A stretch of 64,000 nt of DNA from the NCBI RefSeq assembly GCF_030531065.1, contig NZ_JAUNOQ010000007.1, positions 90,651-154,650 on the forward strand, given 5' to 3'. Below the pieces are notes generated by a model. That model had not been told where the DNA came from, did no database searches, and worked only from the letters and a program-made list of their open reading frames with translations. The DNA comes from Phascolarctobacterium sp. Its GTDB lineage: Bacteria > Bacillota > Negativicutes > Acidaminococcales > Acidaminococcaceae. This document shows, piece by piece, positions 33,873 through 42,121 of this stretch (its first letter is position 1; each line of letters begins with the position of its first letter). The position numbers and the translations under genes are program-made.

Positions 33873-34751
33873 TTATTTTGCGACGCTTTGCGCGCGGATA
33901 AATTTCAGCGCGGCGAGCCCGGCGCGCGCTCCTTCGTGGACGGCTTTGGCGACTTGCATAAGGCCGCCGGTGCAGTCGCCTGCGGCGAACAAGCCGGGGA
34001 TATTGGTCGCGCAGTTTTCGTCGATGCGGATAAAGCGACCGTCGAGCTGTGCGCCCAGCTTGCGGGCCAGGTCGGCGCTGTCCGCCGTGCCCAGCGCGAT
34101 AAAAAGTCCGTCGACTTCCAGCTCGCTGCCGTCGGCGAAGCGCACGCTTTGCAACTTGCCTGCTCCCGTCAGCGCCGCTAAGGGCTGCGCGATGGCGGCG
34201 AAGCCCGCCTGCTTGACTAAGCTGTCGTCCTTACCGTTGGTAAGCACGGTTACGGATTTCGCCAAATGCTTTAAATATTCCGCTTCGTGCAGGGCGTACG
34301 CGCCGCCGCCTGCGACCGCCACGCGCTTGTTGCGGAAGAAAAAGCCGTCGCAGACGGCGCAGTAGCTGACGCCCCTGCCTTCCAGTTCCGTAAGGCCGGG
34401 CAGGTCGAGCGTAATATTTTTCGTGCCGGTGGCGAGAATGAGCGCGGGCGCGGTCAAGGCTTCGCTTGCGTTTTTCAGCGCCAGCGTAAAAGCGCCGGTA
34501 TATTCTACGCCCACAACTTCGTCCTGGATAATTGTCGCGCTCAGATTACGCGCTTGTTCCAGCCCTTCGGCGTAAAGCTTCAGGCCGCTGGCGGCAGCGC
34601 CGTAATAATTTTCAATCTTATGGGCGCGGCCTAAGGCTCCCGGCCCGTTTTCGATAATAGCGGCGCGGATGTTGGCGCGGCACAAATAAAGCGCCGCCGA
34701 TACTCCCGCGGGTCCGCCGCCGATGATAATAACCTGGAATGGTTCTGTCAA
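33873..34751 (-). CDS. Thioredoxin reductase-like flavoprotein lacking NADPH motifs
   Basis: A 292-residue low-molecular-weight TrxR fold: FAD site GGGPAG (11-16), redox pair CAVC (Cys131, Cys134), and the second FAD motif GLFAAGDCTGG. The central pyridine-nucleotide domain is altered: GGGAYALHEA replaces the usual GGGDSAVEEA and the segment that should hold HRRxxxR reads VTVLTNGKDDS. That loss is known from ferredoxin-dependent flavin thioredoxin reductases in clostridia, so ferredoxin is a plausible donor here. Four bases downstream of the MscS gene; trxA follows. Confidence 0.85.
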   Translation of the reverse strand: MTEPFQVIIIGGGPAGVSAALYLCRANIRAAIIENGPGALGRAHKIENYYGAAASGLKLYAEGLEQARNLSATIIQDEVVGVEYTGAFTLALKNASEALTAPALILATGTKNITLDLPGLTELEGRGVSYCAVCDGFFFRNKRVAVAGGGAYALHEAEYLKHLAKSVTVLTNGKDDSLVKQAGFAAIAQPLAALTGAGKLQSVRFADGSELEVDGLFIALGTADSADLARKLGAQLDGRFIRIDENCATNIPGLFAAGDCTGGLMQVAKAVHEGARAGLAALKFIRAQSVAK

Positions 34752-34754
34752 TTT

Positions 34755-35855
34755 TCAGACCTCCTTGTTCGCAGTCTGCGGCTGCTTTTGCTGCTCCGGC
34801 TCCTCGACCGGCGGCGTTTCCAGATAAACGCTGCGGCTGGGGAAAGCGCAGCTGACGCCAGCTTCTTCCAGCAGCTTCATCATTTGCAAATTGATTTCCT
34901 GCAAGATATTCAGATATTCGCCGTGGTCGCCGGTGCGGGCGTAGCAGGTGACGCGCACGTCCAGGCTGCTTTCGTTATAGGCGACGAAGTGTACGCGCAC
35001 GTTGTCGCCGTAAATTTTAGGATTGTTTTGCAGATAATTTTTTATTTCGTCGACGACGTTTTCCATTTGCTCCGCCGTAGTGCCGTAGGTCAATCCTAAA
35101 GTAAAATCGACGCGGCGTTTTTCACGCAGGGTGAAATTTGTGATGGGCGTATTGCTGAGCAGCGAGTTGGGAATGTAGACGAGCTCTTGCGGAAAAGTGC
35201 GGATACAGGTGCTGCGGAAAGAAACTTTTTCCACGACGCCTTCGATACCGTTGGCCATAATCCAATCGCCGTTTTTAAAAGGTTTGTCCAATATGATAAT
35301 CAGGCTGCCGAACACGTTGGCCAGCGCGTCCTTGGCGGCGAAAGCCACGGCTACGGAACCGATACTTAAAGAAGCGATAAAGCCGCTGATATCGTAATTC
35401 CATTCCCGCGCCACGGTGACGAAGCATAATACGACGATGATGAGCCGCAGGACGGTGGAAAAAATGTTGGAAAGAGATTCCTCCGAGCGGATGCCGGCCT
35501 TTTCCAGCACGTCCAGCATAATGCCGTGGGTGGTGTCGCTGACGTTGTAGCAGCCCCAGAAAAAGCTGAGCACGATGGTGCTGCGCAAAATGCGGTCGAC
35601 GATTTGCAAATTGTTCAGCGAAGCGATGGGCGCTAAATTGATAGCGGAATAAAAGGCGATGACGAACAGCACCACGTTGATGGGATGCTCGAAGGCGTTA
35701 AGCAGGTCTTCGCCGTTTTTAAAGGAGATGATGTTGTTGATGCGGTGCAGCAGCTTTAAAAGAAAATGCTTATAAATATAACGCAGCAGCGTAAAAAAGC
35801 AAAAGGCGCTGATGGACGGGTACCAGGGTTGAATAGTAACTAGCATTTCGTTCAC
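34755..35855 (-). CDS. MscS-family mechanosensitive channel
   Basis: A 366-residue inner-membrane protein. Several transmembrane segments precede the pore-lining helix (FIASLSIGSVAVAFAAKDAL) and the beta domain (KPFKNGDWIMANGIEGVVEK), both typical of MscS. A soluble C-terminal domain and a Pro/Gln-rich tail follow. It protects against hypo-osmotic shock. Start is GTG 35855 with GAGG nearby, or ATG 35846. It is probably cotranscribed with the reductase downstream. Confidence 0.88.
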   Translation of the reverse strand: MNEMLVTIQPWYPSISAFCFFTLLRYIYKHFLLKLLHRINNIISFKNGEDLLNAFEHPINVVLFVIAFYSAINLAPIASLNNLQIVDRILRSTIVLSFFWGCYNVSDTTHGIMLDVLEKAGIRSEESLSNIFSTVLRLIIVVLCFVTVAREWNYDISGFIASLSIGSVAVAFAAKDALANVFGSLIIILDKPFKNGDWIMANGIEGVVEKVSFRSTCIRTFPQELVYIPNSLLSNTPITNFTLREKRRVDFTLGLTYGTTAEQMENVVDEIKNYLQNNPKIYGDNVRVHFVAYNESSLDVRVTCYARTGDHGEYLNILQEINLQMMKLLEEAGVSCAFPSRSVYLETPPVEEPEQQKQPQTANKEV

Positions 35856-35982
35856 AGGGGCATACCTCGTTTCCTAGTAATCTTGTTCCTTAATTTTAAC
35901 ATTTAAACAGGTTATAGACAACGATTTTGCATTTATTTCAAATTCTTGTGACAGATAGTTGCTCTAGAAAATTTTGCGATGT

Positions 35983-35990
35983 GGTATAAT
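35983..35990 (+). promoter_or_regulatory. Extended -10 promoter in front of hairpin pair A/B
   Basis: TGGTATAAT-type extended -10 with TATAAT at 35985-35990; transcription would start close to the first hairpin at 35994. A second TATAAT follows the hairpins near 36105-36110 and is nearer the DUF456 gene. Confidence 0.5.
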
Positions 35991-35993
35991 GTC

Positions 35994-36104
35994 TATACAC
36001 AGCGATTCGCAAGCCGTAGGCGCAGCGAGAGCTGATGTATAACATATACCTGTCACCCGGCGATTGGCGAGCCGCAGGCGACGACAGAGCCGTGGTAAAC
36101 ACGG
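35994..36104 (+). repeat. Two-hairpin repeat element (units A and B)
   Basis: Two consecutive structured units of one family, also found at 57260-57496. Each has an outer stem (AGC/GCT or GGC/GCC), a GAT bulge opposite GA, a 4-bp stem (TCGC/GCGA in unit A), and an inner GCC-triloop-GGC. Unit A spans 35994-36041 with extra outer pairing TATACA/TGTATA; unit B spans about 36054-36094 and is followed by a CCGTG/CACGG hairpin. The 58-base spacing and the linker closely match units D and E of the second locus. Confidence 0.75.
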
Positions 36105-36137
36105 TATAATGAATAAAATAAACTTTTGGAGGCGACT

Positions 36138-36644
36138 ATGGACTTCGCTGTTGAAAGAGGTTTGGCCGCTTTTGTCGCGGTACTGGGACCTTTGCTGACG
36201 ATTTTTGATTTGCCCGGCAATACGCTTCTACTATTGACGGGGTTAGGCTTTGCTTTTTTTAATGAGAATATATATTTCAGCGGGCGGCTGCTTTCAGCTA
36301 TGATTTTGATTTACGCTTTGGGCGAAGCGTGGGAATTTTGCGTGTCGCTGTTTGGCATAAAAAAACAAAAGGTGTCCTGGCTGGCGGTGTTCTTAATCGG
36401 CGCGGGCGGCTTTATCGGTACGGTGCTGGGCACGGCGCTGCTGCCGATTCTGGGCTCGATTATCGGCGGCATGATGGGCGCGTCGGCTATGGCCTTTATG
36501 TACGAATTGGCGCGGACGGGCGTCCGCAGCGACGCGCTGCACCTGGCGTGGGAAGCGGCGAAGATGCGCTTTCTGGCTTTGATTGGCAAGCTGGCCGCAG
36601 GTATCGCGCTGGCGGCGCTGTTAGTTAAGCAGGTATTTTTTTAA
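36138..36644 (+). CDS. DUF456 family membrane protein
   Basis: A 168-residue protein with about four to five transmembrane segments and Gly-rich helices (IGAGGFIGTVLGTALLPILG and SIIGGMMGASA), typical of DUF456. Function unknown. Start ATG 36138 lies behind GGAGGCG. It is downstream of the two-hairpin element and of a TATAAT, so its transcript may carry the hairpins. Confidence 0.75.
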   Translation: MDFAVERGLAAFVAVLGPLLTIFDLPGNTLLLLTGLGFAFFNENIYFSGRLLSAMILIYALGEAWEFCVSLFGIKKQKVSWLAVFLIGAGGFIGTVLGTALLPILGSIIGGMMGASAMAFMYELARTGVRSDALHLAWEAAKMRFLALIGKLAAGIALAALLVKQVFF

Positions 36645-36681
36645 GCGGCTCAGACCGCAATTAGCATACGAGGTGAGAATT

Positions 36682-37050
36682 ATGAAATTTACTTTTGCGC
36701 ACAATAATTTTAACGTCCTGGATTTGGAAAAAAGTCTGAAATTTTATGAGGAGGCTTTGGGGCTGAAGGAGGCGCGCCGCAAAGAGGCGGCCGACGGCAG
36801 CTTTATTTTGGTTTACCTGACGGATGGGGAGACGCCCCATCAGCTGGAGCTGACCTGGCTGCGCGACCGCAAGGAGCCTTATAATCTGGGCGAGAACGAA
36901 TTTCATCTGGCGTTTGTGGTTGAAGATTACGCGGCGGCTCACGCCAAGCATCAGGAGATGGGCTGCATTTGTTACGAAAACCCGGCGATGGGAATTTATT
37001 TTATTGCCGACCCTGATAATTATTGGCTGGAGATTCTGCCGAAAAAATAA
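36682..37050 (+). CDS. Glyoxalase/VOC family protein (lactoylglutathione lyase-like)
   Basis: A 122-residue VOC-fold protein: FNVLDLEKSLKFYEEALGL at the start, metal-ligand candidates H in HQLELTW and E in the C-terminal DNYWLEIL. It resembles GloA, which isomerises the methylglyoxal hemithioacetal. Start ATG 36682 behind GAGGTGAG; a GTG at 36673 overlaps the ribosome site. It may form a transcript with the hydroxyacid dehydrogenase 48 bases downstream, which would fit carbonyl detoxification. Confidence 0.8.
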   Translation: MKFTFAHNNFNVLDLEKSLKFYEEALGLKEARRKEAADGSFILVYLTDGETPHQLELTWLRDRKEPYNLGENEFHLAFVVEDYAAAHAKHQEMGCICYENPAMGIYFIADPDNYWLEILPKK

Positions 37051-37098
37051 ACCGGGCCGGATGTTTGGCAAAGAGAAATTTACGACGGAGGCGGTATT

Positions 37099-38061
37099 AT
37101 GAATTTGCAGGAATGCACTGTGTTGGCCAGCGGCAAAATGCGCCAATGCGCTTATGATAAATTGAATGACGCCGTGCGGCTCATCGGCTGGCAGCAGGGC
37201 GGGCGTATGCCCAAATTGCAGTTTGAAGCCGCGCTTGCCGAAGCCGACGCGCTTTATTCGACGGGCAACTTGCGCATCGACGGCGCTTTGCTGGCTAAAG
37301 CGCCTAAGCTGAAAGTAATTGCGCAGGCTTCGGTGGGCTATGATAATATCGATGTGGCGGCCTGCGCGGCGCGCGGCGTAGCCGTCGGCAATACGCCGGG
37401 CGTGCTGGTGGACGCCGTGGCTGATTGGGCTTACGCTTTAATTCTGGACAGCGCGCGTAATTTAGTAAAAGCCGCAGCGCACGTCAGGAGCGGCCTGTGG
37501 GGCGAGCGCAAACCTTTCGGTTTGACGACCGATTTGGCGGGCAAAACTTTGGGCATCGTCGGCATGGGCGATATCGGCAGCGCGGTGGCGCGCCGGGCGC
37601 AGGCCAGCAAGATGCAGGTCGTTTACCACAACCGGCGTCAGCGCGGCGACGACGCGCAGCTGGGCGTAAAATATGTTAGCCTGGACGATTTGCTGCGGCA
37701 GGCGGATTTTATTCTTTTGGCTGTGACGTTGAATCCGTCGACGCAAAAAATGATTGACGCGCAGGCTTTGGCTAAGTGCAAGCCGGGAGCGCGTTTGATA
37801 AATATCAGCCGCGGCGGCGTGGTGGATACGGAAGCTTTGTATGAAGCGTTAAAGAGCGGGCGGTTGGCTTACGCCGCGCTGGACGTTACCGACCCCGAAC
37901 CTTTGCCGGGCGAGCATAAGCTGCTGACGCTGCCCAATGTGACGGTAACGCCCCACGTTGCCAGCGCGACTGCCGAAACGCGCGACGCGATGGCGCTGCT
38001 GACGGCGGAAAATATTTTCGCGGGCTTGCAAGGGAAGCCGCTGCCCGCGCAGGTAAGGTAG
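37099..38061 (+). CDS. D-isomer-specific 2-hydroxyacid dehydrogenase
   Basis: A 320-residue NAD(P)-dependent dehydrogenase of the glyoxylate/hydroxypyruvate reductase group. The nucleotide motif is VGMGDIGSAVARRA, substrate/catalytic residues appear in ASVGYDNID, NISRGGVVDTEAL (Arg), DPEPLPGEHKL (Glu) and TPHVASAT (His). RBS GGAGGCGG. The exact 2-keto acid is not readable from sequence. Confidence 0.88.
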   Translation: MNLQECTVLASGKMRQCAYDKLNDAVRLIGWQQGGRMPKLQFEAALAEADALYSTGNLRIDGALLAKAPKLKVIAQASVGYDNIDVAACAARGVAVGNTPGVLVDAVADWAYALILDSARNLVKAAAHVRSGLWGERKPFGLTTDLAGKTLGIVGMGDIGSAVARRAQASKMQVVYHNRRQRGDDAQLGVKYVSLDDLLRQADFILLAVTLNPSTQKMIDAQALAKCKPGARLINISRGGVVDTEALYEALKSGRLAYAALDVTDPEPLPGEHKLLTLPNVTVTPHVASATAETRDAMALLTAENIFAGLQGKPLPAQVR

Positions 38062-38086
38062 GTGAACGGCTGGCGTCTGCCGCGCT

Positions 38087-39358
38087 ATGAGTAATAATAA
38101 AGGAAGAATTTGCCTGCACGGTTTGGACGTTAAGCACCAGGCGCAGCTTTTGGGACTGGTGAAGAAGGCGTTGCCCGCCCATACCGTTAAGCATAAAGTT
38201 AAAGAAAAATATTTCAGCGATAACGATATGTATAAATATCGCTTGGCGCGTTTTATGCCGAAAGCTGATAACGGCGCGCGCGTCTGCTGCGCCTGGGGCG
38301 TGCTGCTGGTCAGCGATAAGCCTGTCGCGGCGGCGGATATCATTATCGAGTTCGACAGACGGCGGGCGGAGGCTGCCGCCGAGGTAGAGCGGCTGCTGGC
38401 GAAGCTTTTGAGCGGCAAGCTGCAGTTTGTCGTGGAGGAGCCGGATTTTTCACAGCGCCTGGACCAGCTGCGCGGTTGTTACGCTTTGGACAAGCAGGAC
38501 GATTACGATACGGATAACGCCGCGTCGGCCTTGGTCTGCCATTTGCCGTGGCAGGTGTACGGCGTGAGCAAGCTGTGGGCGCAGGTGCTGGCCAGCGGCG
38601 GCGAGCGTCCGTTGTGGCGGCAGCTGCGCGTTAAGCTGCGCCGCCTGCGTTCGTCGCTGACGTTTTTTAAACCCTTGCTGCCGCCGGAAGCTGCGCAACA
38701 ATGGCAGCAGCTCTTGAAGGAACGGGCGGCGAGATTATCCGCAGTGCGGGAGTACGACGTTTTGCTTTTGGCTTGCTCGCGCTTGGGGCAGAACCAGGAG
38801 CAGGAGGCCGCGCCGCAGCTGACGGCCTGCTTGCGGAGTTTGCGGCAGGAAGAACTGGGCAAGGCGTTGGACGGCGTGCGCCTTAACGAGCTGACGCTGG
38901 AATTGGCGCGCTTCTTGCTGTGGCTGCACACCGCGCCTGCGGAAGAAGGGCGGGCTTTGGAAACATTTTTGCGTCGGCGTTTTGCCGTTTGGGTTGATAA
39001 GCTGTTGCGGCTGCCGGAAAAATATCCCGACCTGCGCGATATGGAACAGCTGCACTGCATCCGCATTAAGCTCAAGCGTTTTCGTTACGCTTTGCAGACC
39101 GTGCCGGAGCTGGCGGCTTCGCCGCGGCTTTTGCGCAACGTAAAATATTTGCAAGATATGCTGGGATTTTTGCACGACGCTTACGTCAATGGCGCTCGCC
39201 TGAACGCTTTGGCGGCGGCGCATCCGGAATTGCGCTGCGAAGCGGCGCTGCTGCGCGGTTGGGACCGGGGCAAGGCGGACGCCGCGTTGGAACGCTTGCC
39301 GCGCCAGTGGGAAGAATTTACCGAGCTGCTGCGCGACTGGGCCAAAGAAAATTTATAG
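38087..39358 (+). CDS. CHAD domain protein
   Basis: A 423-residue protein whose C-terminal 260 residues are a CHAD domain (conserved His/Lys/Arg helices: VKLRRLRSSLTFFKPLL, VREYDVLLLA, IRIKLKRFRYALQTV). CHAD proteins bind polyphosphate through these basic helices. The N-terminal 150 residues are not a recognisable CYTH domain. The ribosome site is poor. Its last 15 coding bases and its terminator are duplicated at 44820, which marks the edge of the inserted island. Confidence 0.85.
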   Translation: MSNNKGRICLHGLDVKHQAQLLGLVKKALPAHTVKHKVKEKYFSDNDMYKYRLARFMPKADNGARVCCAWGVLLVSDKPVAAADIIIEFDRRRAEAAAEVERLLAKLLSGKLQFVVEEPDFSQRLDQLRGCYALDKQDDYDTDNAASALVCHLPWQVYGVSKLWAQVLASGGERPLWRQLRVKLRRLRSSLTFFKPLLPPEAAQQWQQLLKERAARLSAVREYDVLLLACSRLGQNQEQEAAPQLTACLRSLRQEELGKALDGVRLNELTLELARFLLWLHTAPAEEGRALETFLRRRFAVWVDKLLRLPEKYPDLRDMEQLHCIRIKLKRFRYALQTVPELAASPRLLRNVKYLQDMLGFLHDAYVNGARLNALAAAHPELRCEAALLRGWDRGKADAALERLPRQWEEFTELLRDWAKENL

Positions 39359-39410
39359 CAAAGCAAAAGCGTAAGCTTGGGGTACAGCCAGGCTTACGCT
39401 TTTGTTATGT
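39344..39410. repeat. 67-bp direct repeat, left copy (end of CHAD gene plus terminator)
   Basis: Identical base for base to 44820-44886. It comprises the last five codons of the CHAD gene including the stop, and a terminator hairpin in which AAAAGCGTAAGC pairs with GCTTACGCTTTT. The two copies flank the restriction-modification/toxin-antitoxin island in direct orientation. The hairpin can terminate transcripts from both sides. Confidence 0.95.
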
Positions 39411-39496
39411 GCGGTTGGCAAAATATACGACGGTTTATAAAGCAGCCCTTGCTGCAAGGATTGATAATATTCTTCGCTTTTTAATTGTGCAGCGCA

Positions 39497-42109
39497 TTAT
39501 AATTTGGCAATAACATTTGCAAACTCATCTAAGTTATACGAACCGTCGAGCTGCAAACCGTTTTGGGCAAAGACCATTAAATAACGATAGTCGCGTCCCG
39601 CCGCTTCCTGCCATTTGCGGCCTAAAAGCAATTTGTTGCGGCTGTCTTCGTTCGCCAAATGCTCGCCTTTAGCTTCAATCAATAATAATTTACCGGTTTT
39701 GGTGAACGCCATAAAATCGGGATAGTGCTTGATAAAGCCGTTGATGCAAAATCCCTGACGTTCGCTGATTCTGTGCCACCAAACTATATTATCGTTGCTG
39801 ATAATCACATCCAGCACTTTGCGTTCCAGTTCGTTCATGTCGTCTTTTTCCGCTTCATAAAGCGATTTGGGAAGCGCGTCGATAAAATTGATGGGCGTGA
39901 TGAAATCCGGCAAGACGTAGTGCTCGCAGCATTCTATTTCGCCCGCGTCCATAAGTTGCGCAAATTTTCTTTTGCTATAGGCCGCAGCAAGGGAATCAAT
40001 CTTTTCCCGTATTTTTTTGACGTAAAATTCCTTCGACGTCAGCAGGGCCGTAAGGTCGTCGTTGTGCAAACCGGCGACGACGCGGCGGACATAATCTTTA
40101 ATTTCCGCGCTTTCGTAAGCGTTGTTGTGATTGATGATGTCGCAAATAGCGCCTATGCAGGTTTCAATTTGCCTATCCTGCGGCAGACTGTCGAGATACG
40201 CGCGCAATTTTTGCTTATCGCTTTGCGTAACCATTCTGTATTGCGGCACGGCTTCGCCGCTTTTTGCTATATCTACGGAATACATTTCGCCGGATGCAAA
40301 TTTAAAATCTACGTTGGCGTCCTGCCCTGTAAGGCAAAAGCCGTCCAGCAGGTTTTCGGGCTCCAAATATACATAAGTGTTATTGTCAAACAAATCCGGC
40401 TCGGATTTTATGCAGAATTGAGGAATGTGCAGTCCTTTAGCCGTAATAAGGTTGTCGTCTCTAATTTTAAACCTGCGTTGCATTTGCGCTTCCTCCCCTT
40501 GCATAAAATCCGCAGAATTATTTTCTGCTTCGTATTCCTGCGTTTGCCGTTCTGCCTGCGCTTCCATTTCCTGCCAGCGCGCGTTGTCCTGGCGAGCGGT
40601 GTCGACTTGTTCTTTGACGCTCTGCGGCGAAACATCGGCAAAATTATCTGCCGTGTCATCGCCGTTTTCTTGTGACGGTTCGATAAATAAATTCTGTTGC
40701 TCGGTACGCGCCTGCTCCTGCGACTGCGTTGCGCCGTCGCTGCCTACGCGGTAATCGCTGCGGCTAAAGCCCGCGCCGTTAAGCCCGGCTACAATGCTGT
40801 CCAGTGTGCGGCGAAAATCGTTGGAACAGCTAAAAACGTAGGAAGAATTTAAAAGAAAATGCTGCCGTTGCCTTGCGTAAGGCTGACGCAAAACGCGCCC
40901 TAAGATTTGCTCTACGTCGACGGACGAAGTTTTATTAGCCAACGAAGCGAGAATGTAAGCGAAAGGGCAGTCCCAGCCTTCTTTCAGCGCGTTGACCGTA
41001 ATAATATAACGCACGGGGCAATCTTTGCTAAGCAAATCGATGCTTTTCAGCTCGTTCTTTTCGCTGGTTTTGATGGCGATTTGTTCCTGCGGTATACCTA
41101 TATCCAAAAGGATTTCTTTAATTTTATCGAAAGTCGTATTGTCATGATTATTTTTGGGCTGCGCCTGGAATAAAACGATGGGGCGGATATAGTCGCCCGT
41201 CGCCGCTTCTTCTTCTAAAGCTTTTTGTTCCAGTTTGCCGCGGAATTGGATAGCGTCGGCGATTACGCTTTCACGACTGTTGCGCTTATAAACGATAACG
41301 GGCAGCTTGACCATGTTTTCGTTTTTTAAAGCCCGCGCGTCGACATAGGATAGAACATTGCTGTTTTTTCTGGGCGTAGCGGTTAATTCTAAAATAAAAG
41401 ACGGATAAATATTTTGCAGCATTTCTACGCTTAAAGGAGAGGTCGCGTTATGACTTTCGTCCACAACTACTACAGGACGCAGATGGCGCAGAACTTGGAT
41501 GAGCGCAGTTTCCGGCGTGCCTGCCAGCAAAATATCGTCGTCTTTATAAAAAGCGGCGAAGCTCGCCAAATTACCGTTTTCCTGATAAATTTTCCTGTCG
41601 CAGCGGCGGTCGGAATTGATGCGCAGCGAATCGAAGCTTAATACGCAAACCGTAAGTTGACTTTGCAAGGCGTCTACCGAAAAATTCTGGCCGCTCAAAA
41701 GCATATTTTTATCTAATACCTGTACTCTGCCGCCAAAATCTCTATCTAAAAATTGTTTGTAGGGGTGGCCAGGCGCGCGCAAATTTTTCAGCGTTTGCTC
41801 CAAAATGGCGTCGGACGGCGTCAGCCAAACTACCAATTTGGGCTTTTCCTGCGGCATAAAATTGAAGATGGGCTTAATCGCGTTGCAGGCCAAAAAAGTT
41901 TTGCCGCCGCCCGTCGGCACTTTTAAGCAGACTGCGGGCGCGCCCTCGACAATATTTTTATACGCAGGCGCGCCGCCTGGCGCGACGGCGATATCTTTTT
42001 CCTGCCAATAAATTTTCCAGGCGTCTGCCAAATTCGCGCCGCTATGCAAACTGCGCAGATAGCTTTGCAAATCTTCTATTACTTTTTTCTGGTAAGTTTT
42101 TAATTCCAT
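39497..42109 (-). CDS. Type III restriction enzyme, Res subunit
   Basis: An 870-residue helicase-nuclease. Superfamily 2 motifs: Walker A PTGGGKT (65-71), DESH, TATPR, and motif VI-like EQILGRVLRQPYARQR. The C-terminal PD-(D/E)xK nuclease core is visible as YPDFMAF followed by LLLIEAKGEH. It needs the Mod subunit for cleavage and follows mod by 12 bases on the same strand. No frameshift is seen, so it is probably functional. About 85 bases without features separate its stop from the left repeat. Confidence 0.92.
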   Translation of the reverse strand: MELKTYQKKVIEDLQSYLRSLHSGANLADAWKIYWQEKDIAVAPGGAPAYKNIVEGAPAVCLKVPTGGGKTFLACNAIKPIFNFMPQEKPKLVVWLTPSDAILEQTLKNLRAPGHPYKQFLDRDFGGRVQVLDKNMLLSGQNFSVDALQSQLTVCVLSFDSLRINSDRRCDRKIYQENGNLASFAAFYKDDDILLAGTPETALIQVLRHLRPVVVVDESHNATSPLSVEMLQNIYPSFILELTATPRKNSNVLSYVDARALKNENMVKLPVIVYKRNSRESVIADAIQFRGKLEQKALEEEAATGDYIRPIVLFQAQPKNNHDNTTFDKIKEILLDIGIPQEQIAIKTSEKNELKSIDLLSKDCPVRYIITVNALKEGWDCPFAYILASLANKTSSVDVEQILGRVLRQPYARQRQHFLLNSSYVFSCSNDFRRTLDSIVAGLNGAGFSRSDYRVGSDGATQSQEQARTEQQNLFIEPSQENGDDTADNFADVSPQSVKEQVDTARQDNARWQEMEAQAERQTQEYEAENNSADFMQGEEAQMQRRFKIRDDNLITAKGLHIPQFCIKSEPDLFDNNTYVYLEPENLLDGFCLTGQDANVDFKFASGEMYSVDIAKSGEAVPQYRMVTQSDKQKLRAYLDSLPQDRQIETCIGAICDIINHNNAYESAEIKDYVRRVVAGLHNDDLTALLTSKEFYVKKIREKIDSLAAAYSKRKFAQLMDAGEIECCEHYVLPDFITPINFIDALPKSLYEAEKDDMNELERKVLDVIISNDNIVWWHRISERQGFCINGFIKHYPDFMAFTKTGKLLLIEAKGEHLANEDSRNKLLLGRKWQEAAGRDYRYLMVFAQNGLQLDGSYNLDEFANVIAKL

Positions 42110-42121
42110 ATTCTGCCACCG

